Source of the DNA: Streptomyces davaonensis JCM 4913
GTDB taxonomy: Bacteria; Actinomycetota; Actinomycetes; Streptomycetales; Streptomycetaceae
DNA: 64,000 bases
Direction: 5' to 3'
Assembly (NCBI RefSeq): GCF_000349325.1
Contig: NC_020504.1
Span: 4,126,053 to 4,190,052 of the forward strand
A program made the position numbers and the translations under genes. The notes below the pieces were generated by a model that worked only from the letters and a program-made list of their open reading frames with translations, ran no database searches and had not been told where the DNA came from. Each line of letters starts with the position of its first letter. Within the stretch, counting starts at the first letter, position 1. Below are positions 44,002 to 53,266 of this stretch, piece after piece.

Positions 44002-45810
44002 ATGAACAGACGTTCTTCCACGCTGCGCCGAGGCACGCGCGCCGTGGGTGCGGCCGCGCTGCTGGTGGGCGGTCTGGGAGTCGGGGGCGCCTGGCCGGCC
44101 GCCGCGGCCGGGACCGAGCCGTGCAAGCCGACGGAGGGCTTCACCCACTGCCGGATCTTCGACCACTCCGGCGCGGCCGTGGACTTCCAGGTCCCCGCCG
44201 GCGTCAAGGAGTTGGACTTCCGCGGCTGGGGCATGGGCGGCGACGGCAATCCGTTCGCCACAGGCGGCAACGGCGCGTACGTGGGGGGCTCGCTGGCGGT
44301 CACCCCCGGTGAGCACCTGACGGTGAAGGTCGGAGGCTGGCGCGTCGGGAACGGCAAGTTCTTCGGTGACGCGCTCGGCGGCAAGGCCGGCGAGGGCAAC
44401 TGGAACGGGGGCGGCGGCGCGAGCACCGCGGTCCGCGCCGCCGACGGCTCGCCGCTGTTCATCGCCGCCGGCGGCGGGGGCGGCGGATACGGCAACACCG
44501 ACCTGGGCCCTGGGGGCAGCGGTGGCGCTCCCGACGGCATCGACGCCGGCGAGGACTTCGGCGGCAGGGGTGCCAAGGGCGGCCAGGGCGGCGAGGCCGG
44601 TGGCGAGGGCGGCAAGCCCGGCGCCGACGCCACGCAGGGCGGCGCGGGCGGCGACGGCGGTGCCAGGGCGGGCGGTGGCGGCGCGGGCTACGCGGGCGGC
44701 GGTGGCGGCGGCGGCCGTGCCGCGGAGACCGACGGCGGCAGCGGCGGTGGCGGTTCCAGCTACGTCGACGCCGAGCGCACCTCCGACGTGCGCATGCTCA
44801 GCAGCACCACGCCGTATCCGGCGGCGAAGGACGACCCGTTCTGGGTGCACAATCCGCTGAACGACAACCAGCCGGACCTCGCCGGCGTCGGCCAGGGCGG
44901 CTGGAACGAGCGCGGCGGCGACGGCCGCGTGGTCTTCCAGTGGAAGGACCCCAAGGGCGCCCCCGTGGTGTCCGAGCTGACCCGGGAGTCCGGCGACGAC
45001 CAGACCGTCCTTCCGATCTTCACCTCCGACCCGATGGTGGTCGTGGCCCGCAACAAGGACGGCGAGCCGCTGCCCGAGCAGAAGGTGACCTTCACCCTGG
45101 AGGACCCGAACGGCCTCGGGGTGAAGTGGGAGGACTTCCCGACCCAGGTGTACACGGACGCCCAGGGCCGCGCCGCGTCCCCCTCCGTCATCACCGGCGA
45201 GAAGGAGGGCAGCTTCACGGTCCGGGCCACGTCCGGGACCGCCACCACGACCTTCACCGCCCATGTCGCGGAGACGAGCCACACCATCGAGATCACGGGC
45301 GGCGACGAGCAGCAGGCCGCGATCGGCGACACCTTCGCCGAGCCGCTGTCCGTCAAGGTGACCAAGAACGGCGCTCCGGCCGCGGACACCGAGGTGCAGT
45401 TCACCGTCGAGAGCAGCGACGATGAGGCCCCGGCGTTCAAGGGCGACGAGGACTCCGTGAAGGTGACCACCGACGCCGACGGCGAGGCCACCGCCACCGA
45501 TCTGGTCGCGGGCAAGGAGCCGGGCACGTACAACGTCCTCGCGGCGGCCGGTGACGCCGGGATCCGCTTCACGGTCGAGGTGACCGAGAAGGACGCGAGC
45601 CCCTCCCCGTCCCCGAGCCCCTCCGGCACGTCCGACAGCACGACGGGCGGCTCGGACAGCACCGGCGGCACGGACACCCAGGGCGACTCGGGCAGCCTGG
45701 CGCTGACCGGCGCCGCGGGCATCGGCACCCTCGCCGGGGCGGCCGCCGCGCTCGCCGCGCTGGGCTGGGCCGCGATCCGGTTCACCCGCTCCCGCCGCGC
45801 GCAGGACTGA
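44002..45810 (+). CDS. Glycine-rich Ig-like surface protein with LAXTG sortase signal
   Basis: 602-residue cell-wall protein. A signal peptide (about 1-36, ending AAAA) leads to a glycine-rich domain (about 65-265, runs such as AGGGGGGGY) and two Ig-like (Big-1/invasin-type) repeats (about 320-430 and 435-530: EPLPEQKVTFTLEDP, APAADTEVQFTVESS). A Ser/Thr/Pro linker precedes LALTG (566-570), a hydrophobic helix and the basic tail RFTRSRRAQD. LAXTG is the motif used by class E sortases of Streptomyces. The ATG at 44002 follows GGAGGGG. It is divergent from the deacetylase. Confidence 0.88.
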   Translation: MNRRSSTLRRGTRAVGAAALLVGGLGVGGAWPAAAAGTEPCKPTEGFTHCRIFDHSGAAVDFQVPAGVKELDFRGWGMGGDGNPFATGGNGAYVGGSLAVTPGEHLTVKVGGWRVGNGKFFGDALGGKAGEGNWNGGGGASTAVRAADGSPLFIAAGGGGGGYGNTDLGPGGSGGAPDGIDAGEDFGGRGAKGGQGGEAGGEGGKPGADATQGGAGGDGGARAGGGGAGYAGGGGGGGRAAETDGGSGGGGSSYVDAERTSDVRMLSSTTPYPAAKDDPFWVHNPLNDNQPDLAGVGQGGWNERGGDGRVVFQWKDPKGAPVVSELTRESGDDQTVLPIFTSDPMVVVARNKDGEPLPEQKVTFTLEDPNGLGVKWEDFPTQVYTDAQGRAASPSVITGEKEGSFTVRATSGTATTTFTAHVAETSHTIEITGGDEQQAAIGDTFAEPLSVKVTKNGAPAADTEVQFTVESSDDEAPAFKGDEDSVKVTTDADGEATATDLVAGKEPGTYNVLAAAGDAGIRFTVEVTEKDASPSPSPSPSGTSDSTTGGSDSTGGTDTQGDSGSLALTGAAGIGTLAGAAAALAALGWAAIRFTRSRRAQD

Positions 45811-45830
45811 CGCAAGCAGGACTGACGCAA
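45801..45830 (+). repeat. 15-bp tandem duplication across a stop codon
   Basis: GCAGGACTGACGCAA occurs twice in direct tandem. The first copy contains the last codons and TGA stop of the surface-protein gene, so the second is non-coding. It is a recent slippage-type duplication with no effect on the protein. Confidence 0.9.
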
Positions 45831-45833
45831 GCC

Positions 45834-45866
45834 GAAGGGGGCCCTGTCGACACAGGGCCCCCCTTC
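45834..45866. terminator. Bidirectional terminator before truA
   Basis: GAAGGGGGCCCTGT (45834-45847) pairs with ACAGGGCCCCCCTTC (45852-45866) around a CGAC loop, with one bulged base. It lies between the surface-protein gene and the convergent truA, and overlaps the truA stop. Confidence 0.87.
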
Positions 45867-46710
45867 AGTGCACCTGCCCCCGCACCCGCCGAGCCTGCCG
45901 CTGCCGCTCCGCGAGCTGACCGGCGGCCGGATAGGCGACCTCCTCAAGGGTCAGCCCGTGCGGCCGTACGACATGGACGGCACTGTCCCGCACCCGCGCG
46001 TCCAGCACCTTCCGCGGCCACTCCACGCCGCGATGCCCGTCCCCCACGAACAACAACGCGCCCACCATGGACCGCACTTGGTTGTGGCAGAAGGCGTCCG
46101 CACGGACCTCGATCTCCACGACGCCGTCCGCGGTACGCCGCACCCCGAAGTCGAAGATCTCCCGCACGGTGGAAGCACCTTCACGCTTCTTCGCGTAGGC
46201 GGCGAAGTCATGCTCCCCGACAAGGGACTTGGCGGCGGCGTCCATCACATCGACGTCCAACTCCCAGTCATGCCAGAGCACATGACTGCGCAGCAGCGGA
46301 TCCACACCACCGGGCCGGTCCCCCACCCGGTAGATGTAACGCCGCCACAGAGCCGCGAACCGCGCGTTGAACCCCTCGGGCGCCTCGGTGAGCGCCCACA
46401 CCCGCACGTCCTTGGGCAGCCGCCCAGCGAGCCGCTTCAGCAACTTCTCCTGATGCAGCCCCCACAGCTCCTCGGGCAGATCCACATGAGCAACCTGCCC
46501 CCGAGCATGCACGCCCGCGTCCGTCCGCCCGGCGACGGTCAACTCGTACGTGGTCTCCCCCGACCGAGTCACCGTCCGCAGGGCATCCTCGATCTCCCCC
46601 TGCACGGTCCGCTGCCCACCGGCTTGCTTGGCCCAGCCATGGAACTCCCCACCGTCATAGGAGAGATCAAGCCGAACCCGAACAAACCCAGGCGCTGCCA
46701 CTTCACTCAC
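45865..46710 (-). CDS. truA: tRNA pseudouridine(38-40) synthase TruA
   Basis: 281-residue pseudouridine synthase acting on the anticodon arm of tRNA. The catalytic aspartate lies in [10 protein letters not shown] (about 62). [16 protein letters not shown] and [15 protein letters not shown] are standard. The start is GTG at 46710. It is the last gene next to rplQ, its usual partner, but a hairpin with a T run (46736-46769) separates them, so readthrough or a separate promoter is needed. Confidence 0.95.
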   Translation of the reverse strand: MSEVAAPGFVRVRLDLSYDGGEFHGWAKQAGGQRTVQGEIEDALRTVTRSGETTYELTVAGRTDAGVHARGQVAHVDLPEELWGLHQEKLLKRLAGRLPKDVRVWALTEAPEGFNARFAALWRRYIYRVGDRPGGVDPLLRSHVLWHDWELDVDVMDAAAKSLVGEHDFAAYAKKREGASTVREIFDFGVRRTADGVVEIEVRADAFCHNQVRSMVGALLFVGDGHRGVEWPRKVLDARVRDSAVHVVRPHGLTLEEVAYPAAGQLAERQRQARRVRGQVH

Positions 46711-46735
46711 GTACAGATCCTCTCAAGTACAAAAA

Positions 46736-46769
46736 GGCGGGCCCGCCCCTGAAAAGGAACGGACCCGCC
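46736..46769 (-). terminator. Intrinsic terminator after rplQ
   Basis: CGGACCCGCC (46760-46769) pairs with GGCGGGCCCG (46736-46745), with one mismatch. On the transcribed strand it is followed by TTTTTG, a classic U tract that is rare in this genus. Confidence 0.85.
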
Positions 46770-46775
46770 AACACC

Positions 46776-46795
46776 CCTGGGGGCGCGGGGAACGC
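46776..46795. repeat. Dispersed intergenic element, truncated copy 3
   Basis: The string CTGGGGGCGCGGGGAACGC between rplQ and truA matches the first block of the element at 33206. The second block is missing. It lies immediately before the rplQ stop codon. Confidence 0.55.
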
Positions 46796-47290
46796 TTACG
46801 CGTCCTTCGACTCCTCGGCGGGAGCCTCGTCGGCCTTGGTCGTGTCGACCTTGGCCTCAGCAGCAACCTCGGCATCCTTGGCGGCACGCTTGGTGGCGGC
46901 CTCGGCCTCGCCGGTCGCCTCCTGCGCCACCGTCAGCGCCTCAACAAGCTCGATGACAGCCATGGGCGCGTTGTCGCCACGACGGTTACCGATCTTGGTG
47001 ATACGGGTGTAGCCACCCGGACGGTTCTCGTAGCGCGGGCCGATCTCGGTGAAGAGCGTGTGGACGACGCTCTTGTCCGTGATCACCTGGAGCACCTGAC
47101 GGCGGTTGTGAAGGTCGCCCTTCTTCGCCTTGGTGACCAGACGCTCGGCGTACGGCCGCAGGCGGCGGGCCTTCGCCTCGGTGGTGGTGATGCGGCCGTG
47201 CTCGAAGAGCGCCTTCGCGAGGTTCGCGAGGAGCAGCTTCTCGTGCGCGGCGCTGCCGCCCAGACGGGCACCCTTGGTGGGCTTCGGCAT
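46796..47290 (-). CDS. rplQ: 50S ribosomal protein L17
   Basis: 164-residue large-subunit protein beginning [32 protein letters not shown]. The ATG at 47290 has AGGAG upstream; an upstream TTG in frame is not favoured. It is longer than E. coli L17 (127) because of an Ala/Glu/Lys-rich C-terminal tail (about 120-164). It is the last gene of the alpha operon and ends at an intrinsic terminator. Confidence 0.97.
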   Translation of the reverse strand: MPKPTKGARLGGSAAHEKLLLANLAKALFEHGRITTTEAKARRLRPYAERLVTKAKKGDLHNRRQVLQVITDKSVVHTLFTEIGPRYENRPGGYTRITKIGNRRGDNAPMAVIELVEALTVAQEATGEAEAATKRAAKDAEVAAEAKVDTTKADEAPAEESKDA

Positions 47291-47386
47291 TTTCAATCTC
47301 CTGTGTGTCTGCCCCGGCCGTATCAGGTACCGGGGTCAGGAACCCGATGAGCGGATGCTCACCGGCATCGACCGATCAAGTACTGA

Positions 47387-48409
47387 TCAGTACTGCTCGG
47401 TCTCCACGAAACCCGCGTCCGCGTCGTCGTCGGCGCCGAAGGCGTCGGCGGCGGCCGTGGGGTCGAATCCGGGCGGGCTGTCCTTCAGGGCCAGGCCCAT
47501 GCCGGCCAGCTTCGCCTTGACCTCGTCGATGGACTTCGCACCGAAGTTACGAATGTCGAGGAGGTCGGCCTCGGAACGCGCGACGAGCTCACCCACGGAG
47601 TGGATGCCCTCACGCTTGAGGCAGTTGTACGACCGAACGGTGAGCTCCAGCTCCTCGATCGGCAGCGCCAGGTCAGCGGCGAGGGCGGCGTCCGTGGGGG
47701 ACGGGCCCATGTCGATGCCCTCGGCGTCGATGTTCAGCTCACGGGCGAGACCGAACAGCTCGACCAGCGTCTTACCGGCGGAGGCCATGGCGTCACGCGG
47801 ACGCATCGCCTGCTTGGTCTCGACGTCGACGATCAGCTTGTCGAAGTCGGTGCGCTGCTCGACACGGGTCGCCTCGACCTTGTAGGTGACCTTGAGAACC
47901 GGCGAGTAGATGGAGTCGACCGGGATCCGGCCGATCTCCTGGCCCACCTGCTTGTTCTGCACGGCGGAGACGTAACCGCGACCGCGCTCGACGGTCAGCT
48001 CCATCTCCAGCTTGCCCTTGCCGTTGAGCGTGGCGAGGACGAGGTCGGGGTTGTGCACCTCGACACCGGCCGGGGGCGCGATGTCGGCGGCGGTGACCAG
48101 ACCCGGACCCTGCTTGCGCAGGTACATCACGACCGGCTCGTCGTGCTCCGAGGAGACGACCAGCTGCTTGATGTTGAGGATCAGGTCGGTGACGTCCTCC
48201 TTGACGCCCGGCACGGTGGTGAACTCGTGCAGGACACCGTCGATCCGGATGCTGGTGACAGCAGCGCCGGGGATCGACGACAGGAGGGTACGGCGGAGGG
48301 AGTTGCCGAGGGTGTAGCCGAAGCCCGGCTCCAGCGGCTCGATCACGAACCGGGAGCGGAACTCGTCGACGACCTCTTCGGTCAACGAGGGACGCTGAGC
48401 GATCAGCAT
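47387..48409 (-). CDS. rpoA: RNA polymerase alpha subunit
   Basis: 340-residue alpha subunit. The N-terminal assembly domain (about 1-230; [21 protein letters not shown], the site of dimerisation) is followed by the C-terminal domain (about 250-320; [38 protein letters not shown]) that contacts UP elements and activators. An acidic tail [17 protein letters not shown] ends it. It lies between rpsK and rplQ. A GGGTACGG...CCGTACC hairpin (48464-48497) in the gap to rpsK may affect relative expression. Confidence 0.98.
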   Translation of the reverse strand: MLIAQRPSLTEEVVDEFRSRFVIEPLEPGFGYTLGNSLRRTLLSSIPGAAVTSIRIDGVLHEFTTVPGVKEDVTDLILNIKQLVVSSEHDEPVVMYLRKQGPGLVTAADIAPPAGVEVHNPDLVLATLNGKGKLEMELTVERGRGYVSAVQNKQVGQEIGRIPVDSIYSPVLKVTYKVEATRVEQRTDFDKLIVDVETKQAMRPRDAMASAGKTLVELFGLARELNIDAEGIDMGPSPTDAALAADLALPIEELELTVRSYNCLKREGIHSVGELVARSEADLLDIRNFGAKSIDEVKAKLAGMGLALKDSPPGFDPTAAADAFGADDDADAGFVETEQY

Positions 48410-48528
48410 GTTGCGTTCCTTCTGTCAGGGGCGCCCGCTATTTGACGCCCTGATTTGTTACAAGGGTACGGGCGATACGACTCCGAAGAGCCGTACCGCC
48501 CGAAAACCTCAGACCAAGCAGCCGTACG

Positions 48529-48933
48529 TCAGACGCGGCGGCGCTTGGGCGGACGGCAGCCGTTGTGCGGGGTGGGCGTGACGTCCTGGATCGAACCGAC
48601 CTCGAGGCCCGTGGCCTGGAGGGAGCGGATCGCGGTCTCACGGCCGGAGCCGGGACCCTTGACGAACACGTCGACCTTGCGCATGCCGTGCTCCTGGGCG
48701 CGGCGGGCAGCCGACTCGGCGGCCATCTGCGCGGCGAACGGCGTGGACTTCCGGGAGCCCTTGAAGCCGACGTGGCCGGCGGAGGCCCAGGAGATCACGT
48801 TGCCGGACGGGTCCGTGATGGAGACGATCGTGTTGTTGAACGTGCTCTTGATGTGCGCGTGGCCGTGAGCGACGTTCTTCTTTTCCTTGCGGCGCACCTT
48901 CTTGGCAGCGCCCTGACGACCCTTGGGGGGCAT
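48529..48933 (-). CDS. rpsK: 30S ribosomal protein S11
   Basis: 134-residue platform protein of the small subunit. The body is highly conserved ([41 protein letters not shown] block, [10 protein letters not shown]-terminus). The ATG at 48933 is followed by a basic start ([19 protein letters not shown]). It follows rpsM in the alpha operon. Confidence 0.97.
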   Translation of the reverse strand: MPPKGRQGAAKKVRRKEKKNVAHGHAHIKSTFNNTIVSITDPSGNVISWASAGHVGFKGSRKSTPFAAQMAAESAARRAQEHGMRKVDVFVKGPGSGRETAIRSLQATGLEVGSIQDVTPTPHNGCRPPKRRRV

Positions 48934-48999
48934 CTGTACTCCTACGGGAGGTGGTCGGTCCTACAGCGAAGACCGCTGGACTGCGAAGTCCGCTGAGGA

Positions 49000-49380
49000 C
49001 TACTTCTTGCCCGGCTTCTTCTTGCCGGCGATGGCGCGACGCGGGCCCTTGCGGGTGCGGGCGTTGGTGCTGGTGCGCTGACCGCGGACGGGCAGGCCAC
49101 GGCGGTGGCGGAGACCCTGGTAGCAGCCGATCTCGACCTTGCGGCGGATGTCGGCCTGGATCTCGCGACGGAGGTCACCCTCGGTCTTGATGTTGTTGTC
49201 GACGTACTCACGAATCGCGACGAGCTGCTCCTCGGAGAGGTCGCGAACGCGGGTGTTCGGGTCGACGCCGGTCGCAGCCAGCGTCGCCTGAGAGAGGGTC
49301 CGGCCGATGCCGAACACGTAGGTGAGGGCGACCTCCACGCGCTTGTCGCGCGGGATGTCAACACCGGAAACGCGTGCCAT
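49000..49380 (-). CDS. rpsM: 30S ribosomal protein S13
   Basis: 126-residue head protein that bridges to the large subunit. [28 protein letters not shown] and [20 protein letters not shown] are diagnostic, and the C-terminal KKPGKK tail reaches the tRNAs. It is preceded by a 195-bp gap after rpmJ containing two small hairpins (AAGCCG...CGGCTT near 49483 and CTCTGC...GCAGAG near 49537) but no gene. Confidence 0.97.
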   Translation of the reverse strand: MARVSGVDIPRDKRVEVALTYVFGIGRTLSQATLAATGVDPNTRVRDLSEEQLVAIREYVDNNIKTEGDLRREIQADIRRKVEIGCYQGLRHRRGLPVRGQRTSTNARTRKGPRRAIAGKKKPGKK

Positions 49381-49575
49381 TCAATGGCTCCTGGTGATCT
49401 TCGGAGGTCTTCCGCAGAACCGCTTCCCGACCGCCGTACCAGGTACGAATCGGGTCCCCGGCCTCCGAACCGGGGGTGTCAAGCCGTAGCGGCTTGGGTC
49501 CTGCCTATGAACAAATTCAGCTCGCGTCGCGCGAATCTCTGCGATATCGATGCAGAGGGATCGGTCGATCGTGCG

Positions 49576-49689
49576 TCAGCCCTGGCGCTGCTTGTGGCGC
49601 GGGTTCTCGCAGATGACCATGACCCGACCGTGACGGCGGATCACCCTGCACTTGTCGCAGATCTTCTTGACGCTCGGCTTGACCTTCAT
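49576..49689 (-). CDS. rpmJ: 50S ribosomal protein L36
   Basis: 37-residue zinc-ribbon protein ([20 protein letters not shown]...), with ligands C11, C14, C27 and H32 of the zinc-binding paralogue. The ATG is at 49689 and TGA at 49576-49578. It lies between infA and rpsM, its normal place. The motif shows the zinc-containing form; many actinobacteria also have a zinc-free L36 elsewhere. Confidence 0.97.
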   Translation of the reverse strand: MKVKPSVKKICDKCRVIRRHGRVMVICENPRHKQRQG

Positions 49690-49718
49690 GAGATTGAGGT
49701 TCTCCGAGTCAGAGGGAT

Positions 49719-49940
49719 CTACTTGTACCGGTAGACGATCCGGCCACGCGTCAGGTCGTACGGAGACAGCTCCACCACGACCCGGTCGTCAGGGAGGATG
49801 CGGATGTAGTGCATGCGCATCTTGCCGCTGATGTGTGCCAGGACCTGGTGGCCGTTCTGGAGCTCGACCTTGAACATGGCGTTCGGCAGAGACTCGACGA
49901 CAGTGCCCTCGATCTCGATGGCACCTTGCTTCTTGGCCAC
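49719..49940 (-). CDS. infA: Translation initiation factor IF-1
   Basis: 73-residue OB-fold factor that occupies the A site during initiation ([32 protein letters not shown]... [15 protein letters not shown]). It is full length. It starts the infA-rpmJ-rpsM-rpsK-rpoA-rplQ segment, with its own promoter candidate in the gap to map. Confidence 0.98.
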   Translation of the reverse strand: MAKKQGAIEIEGTVVESLPNAMFKVELQNGHQVLAHISGKMRMHYIRILPDDRVVVELSPYDLTRGRIVYRYK

Positions 49941-50021
49941 GCTTCGCCCTTCGAATCGACTACCTTGATCGACTCAGTGCGAGTGCATGAAGACATGCGG
50001 GTACACAAGAGCCGACGAGTC

Positions 50022-50051
50022 AGTCTACGTCAGCGCACCCGGAAAGACGAA
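50022..50051 (-). promoter_or_regulatory. Candidate promoter of infA
   Basis: On the minus strand TTCGTC (50046-50051) and TAGACT (50022-50027) are 18 nt apart. The -10 is good and the -35 fair. It lies about 85 bp before infA, in the largest gap between map and the alpha operon. Confidence 0.55.
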
Positions 50052-50096
50052 TCGAGGCAGTCTGCCCAAGGGGACAGATCATTAAGCGCGGCGGAC

Positions 50097-50933
50097 TCAG
50101 GCCAGCGGATCCGGCGCGGCGGTGATGCCGAGCTCGGCCAGCTTCGCCTTACCGCCGTCGGGGGCCGTGAGCACCAGCGGACCCTGCTCGGTCAGGGCGA
50201 CCGAGTGCTCCCAGTGCGACGACCACGTGCCGTCCGTGGTGATCACGGTCCAGTCGTCCTGGAGCACCTCGGTCTTCGGCGTACCGAGGGACACCATGGG
50301 CTCGATGGCGAGGCAGAACCCGGGCACCAGCTTCGGCCCCTTGCCGCGCCGGCGCTCCACGTAGTTCAGCAGATGCGGATCCATGTGCATCTCGGTGCCA
50401 ATGCCGTGGCCGCCGTAGTCCTCGATGATCCCGTACCGCCCACCGCCGACCTTCGGCTGGCGCCGGATGTACGTCTCGATCGCACGGGAGACGTCGACGA
50501 GCCGGTTCCCCTGCTTCATGGCCGCGATACCGGCCCACATCGACTCCTCGGTCACCCGGGAGAGCTCGATGAGCTCCGGAGCGTGACCGGACCCCACGAA
50601 GGCCGTGTAGGCGGCGTCACCGTGCCAGCCGTCGACGATCGCTCCGCAGTCGATGGAGATGATGTCGCCGTCCTTGAGGACGACCTCCTCGGAGGGGATG
50701 CCGTGGACGACGACCTCGTTCGCGGAGGTGCAGATGGTGGCCGGGAAGCCGCCGTACCCCAGGAAGTTCGACTTGGCGCCGTGCTCGGCGAGCACCTTGC
50801 GGGCCACCTCGTCGAGATCCTTGGTGGTGGCACCCGGCACGGCCGCCTCGCGAGTGGCCGCGTGAATGGCGGCGACGACCAACCCCGCCTCACGCATCTT
50901 GGCGATCTGCTCGGGGCTCTTGATCTGCACCAT
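50097..50933 (-). CDS. map: Methionine aminopeptidase type I
   Basis: 278-residue enzyme that removes initiator methionine. The metal ligands lie in ISIDCGAIVDGWHGDAA (Asp), GHGIGTEMH (His) and AIEPMVSLG (Glu), with a final Glu in HWEHSVALTEQGP. The ATG at 50933 (MVQIKSPEQIAKM) gives the known length; seven more codons are open upstream. It follows adk in the spc-to-alpha junction. Confidence 0.96.
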   Translation of the reverse strand: MVQIKSPEQIAKMREAGLVVAAIHAATREAAVPGATTKDLDEVARKVLAEHGAKSNFLGYGGFPATICTSANEVVVHGIPSEEVVLKDGDIISIDCGAIVDGWHGDAAYTAFVGSGHAPELIELSRVTEESMWAGIAAMKQGNRLVDVSRAIETYIRRQPKVGGGRYGIIEDYGGHGIGTEMHMDPHLLNYVERRRGKGPKLVPGFCLAIEPMVSLGTPKTEVLQDDWTVITTDGTWSSHWEHSVALTEQGPLVLTAPDGGKAKLAELGITAAPDPLA

Positions 50934-51006
50934 GTCGGCGGGGGCCTTTCTCAAACCGGGGTAGGGGCTACCTCACAACCATACGTGCGCAGCCACGGCA
51001 CACAGC

Positions 51007-51038
51007 AGCCGCGGCCCCCTCACAAGGGAACCGCGGCT
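51007..51038 (-). terminator. Hairpin between adk and map
   Basis: AGCCGCGG (51007-51014) pairs with CCGCGGCT (51031-51038), with an inner CCCCT/AGGG stem. There is no T tract. It may be a pause, processing site or partial terminator inside the long operon. Confidence 0.5.
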
Positions 51039-51056
51039 ACCGCGACGTACGAAGAC

Positions 51057-51719
51057 CTAGTTCTCGTCGCCCTCGCGCTTGAGCGCCGCCAGCGCACGGG
51101 CCGTGACCTCGTCCACCGGACCCATGGCCTCGATCGTCACGACCAGGCCCTGCGTCTTGTAGTAGTCGATGATCGGCTCGGTCTGCGTGTGGTAGACCTC
51201 GAGCCGCGTCCGGACGGTCGCCTCGGAGTCGTCGTCGCGCTGGTACAGCTCGCCGCCGCAGACGTCGCAGACGCCTTCCTTGGCCGGCTTCTTGTACGTG
51301 ACGTGGAAGACATGGGCGGAGTCGTTACGGCAGATGCGCCGGCCGGCGATCCGCTTGACGACCTCCTCCTCCGGGGCCTCCAGGTCCAGCACCGCGTCCA
51401 GCTTGATGCCCTCGGTGGTCAGCAGCTCGTCCAGCGCCTCGGCCTGGGACACATTGCGCGGGAAGCCGTCCAGCAGGAAGCCGCCCTCGGCGTCGGGCTG
51501 CTCCATGCGGTCCTTGGCCATCGCGATGGTGACCTCGTCCGGCACCAGGTTGCCCGCGTCCATGTAGGACTTGGCGAGCTTCCCGAGCTCCGTCTGCTGG
51601 CTGATGTTGGCGCGGAACAGGTCGCCCGTGGAGATGTGCGGGATGTTCAGCTTCTCGGCAAGGCGCGTGGCTTGCGTTCCCTTACCGGCGCCCGGCGGCC
51701 CGACGAGGACGATTCGCAT
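51057..51719 (-). CDS. adk: Adenylate kinase
   Basis: 220-residue AMP + ATP = 2 ADP kinase. It has the P-loop GPPGAGKGT (7-15), DGFPRNVSQAEALD and a LID domain with cysteines (RRICRNDSAHVFH... GVCDVCGGELYQRDDD). The LID has three Cys plus histidines rather than the usual four Cys, so zinc binding may differ. The ATG overlaps the secY stop (TGATG), so the two are coupled. Confidence 0.97.
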   Translation of the reverse strand: MRIVLVGPPGAGKGTQATRLAEKLNIPHISTGDLFRANISQQTELGKLAKSYMDAGNLVPDEVTIAMAKDRMEQPDAEGGFLLDGFPRNVSQAEALDELLTTEGIKLDAVLDLEAPEEEVVKRIAGRRICRNDSAHVFHVTYKKPAKEGVCDVCGGELYQRDDDSEATVRTRLEVYHTQTEPIIDYYKTQGLVVTIEAMGPVDEVTARALAALKREGDEN

Positions 51720-53032
51720 CAGCGGAGGAACCCTTCGTAATTGCGCTGCTGGAGCTGGCTCTCGATCTGCTTCACGGTCTCAAGTCCGACACCCACGATG
51801 ATCAGGATGCTGGTACCACCGAACGGGAAGTTCTGGTTGGCGCCGAAACCGGCCAACGCAATTGTCGGAACGAGAGCGATCAGACCCAGATACAGCGAAC
51901 CCGGCCAGGTGATCCGGTTGAGTACGTAGCTCAGGTACTCAGCGGTCGGTCGGCCAGCCCGGATGCCCGGGATGAAGCCACCATACTTCTTCATGTTGTC
52001 GGCGACTTCCTCAGGGTTGAAGGAGATCGCCACGTAGAAGAACGCGAAGAAAACAATGAGCAAGAAGTACATAGTGATGTAAATCGGATGCTCGCCTGTG
52101 ACGAGATTCGCTTCGATCCAGGTTTTCCAGCTCGAAGTGCCGTCCGAGAACTGCGCGATCAGGGCCGGAATGTAGAGCAGCGACGAGGCGAAGATGACGG
52201 GAATCACACCCGCCTGGTTCACCTTGAGCGGGATGTACGTCGACGTTCCACCGTAGGAACGGCGGCCGATCATGCGCTTCGCGTACTGGACCGGGATACG
52301 GCGCTGAGCCTGCTCGACGAAGACGACCAGGCCGACCATGACGAACCCGACGAGCATGACGGTGCTGAACTCGATCCAGCCGTCGGCCAGGGTGCCCTGC
52401 GTCTTGATCGCCCACAGCGCGGACGGGAAGGTGGCCGCGATCGAGATGAACATCAGGATCGACATGCCGTTGCCGACACCGCGGTCGGTGATGAGCTCAC
52501 CGAGCCACATGACGACGGCCGTACCGGCGGTCATGGTGATGACCATCGTGATGGTCACGAAGATGGAGCGGTCCGGGACGATCTGGCCGGCGACCGTGCA
52601 GCCGGAGAAGAGGGCGCCGCTGCGGGCGGTGGCCACGAGGCCGGTGCCCTGGAGGATGGCGAGCGCCACCGTCAGATAACGGGTGTACTGCGTGATCTTC
52701 GCGGTACCGGACTGCCCTTCCTTCTTCAGGGCTTCCAGTCGCGGGATCACCACGGTCAGCAGCTGGAGAATGATGCTCGCCGTGATGTACGGCATGATGC
52801 CCAGCGCGAAGACCGTGATCTGGAGCAGCGCACCACCACTGAACATATTGACCAGACCGAAGAGGCCCTGGTTGCCGGCCGCCTCGTCCACGCACTGCTG
52901 GACGGACGTGTAGTCGACGCCGGGGATCGGGATGTGGGTACCCACCCGGTAGACCACGATGATCCCGAGCGTGAAGAGCAGCTTCTTGCGCAGGTCGGGC
53001 GTCTTGAACGCCCGGGCGAACGCGGTGAGCAC
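51719..53032 (-). CDS. secY: Protein translocase subunit SecY
   Basis: 437-residue channel protein with about ten transmembrane segments. The start MLTAFARAFKTPDLRKKLLFTLGIIVVYRVGTHIPIPGVD, the plug region and the C-terminal loop KYGGFIPGIRAGRPTAEYL are characteristic. It follows rplO after a 234-bp gap holding a strong hairpin and probably its own promoter. It is coupled to adk downstream. Confidence 0.98.
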   Translation of the reverse strand: MLTAFARAFKTPDLRKKLLFTLGIIVVYRVGTHIPIPGVDYTSVQQCVDEAAGNQGLFGLVNMFSGGALLQITVFALGIMPYITASIILQLLTVVIPRLEALKKEGQSGTAKITQYTRYLTVALAILQGTGLVATARSGALFSGCTVAGQIVPDRSIFVTITMVITMTAGTAVVMWLGELITDRGVGNGMSILMFISIAATFPSALWAIKTQGTLADGWIEFSTVMLVGFVMVGLVVFVEQAQRRIPVQYAKRMIGRRSYGGTSTYIPLKVNQAGVIPVIFASSLLYIPALIAQFSDGTSSWKTWIEANLVTGEHPIYITMYFLLIVFFAFFYVAISFNPEEVADNMKKYGGFIPGIRAGRPTAEYLSYVLNRITWPGSLYLGLIALVPTIALAGFGANQNFPFGGTSILIIVGVGLETVKQIESQLQQRNYEGFLR

Positions 53033-53198
53033 GGTGCCTCCTGCGACCCCCGCGCTACTGCGTCAAGGGTGACGGTCTTGAGGTTCGACGATTAAGTAAC
53101 GGTCAACTGCCGCTCCGAGTGCCGCTTGTGAGGCACTCGTTAAAAGTTGGCAGTGCAGGCCACCTTACCCGCGAGACTGCCACCCTAGGAACGACCAA

Positions 53199-53232
53199 CC
53201 GGGGATACCCCATTTGTGGGGTATCCCCGGTC
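53199..53232 (-). terminator. Strong hairpin between rplO and secY
   Basis: ACCGGGGATACCCC (53199-53212) and GGGGTATCCCCGGT (53219-53232) form a perfect 14-bp stem with a 6-nt loop. A second smaller stem (GAGTGCC...GGCACTC, 53117-53138) lies nearer secY. The stem lacks a T tract but could end much of the spc message, setting a lower level for secY-adk-map. Confidence 0.75.
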
Positions 53233-53266
53233 GGGATCGCTCAAGTCATCGAGACGCCTGTTGTGT

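Noticed and set aside
36256..45810. Polysaccharide region as a prophage or integrative island
   Set aside because: No integrase, tRNA attachment site or flanking direct repeats are visible, and base composition is like the neighbours. Only the 205-bp element is mobile-looking.
49381..49575. rpsD expected in the alpha operon
   Set aside because: In E. coli rpsD lies between rpsK and rpoA. Here no S4-like gene is present in the alpha group or the gaps, consistent with its separate location in Streptomyces.
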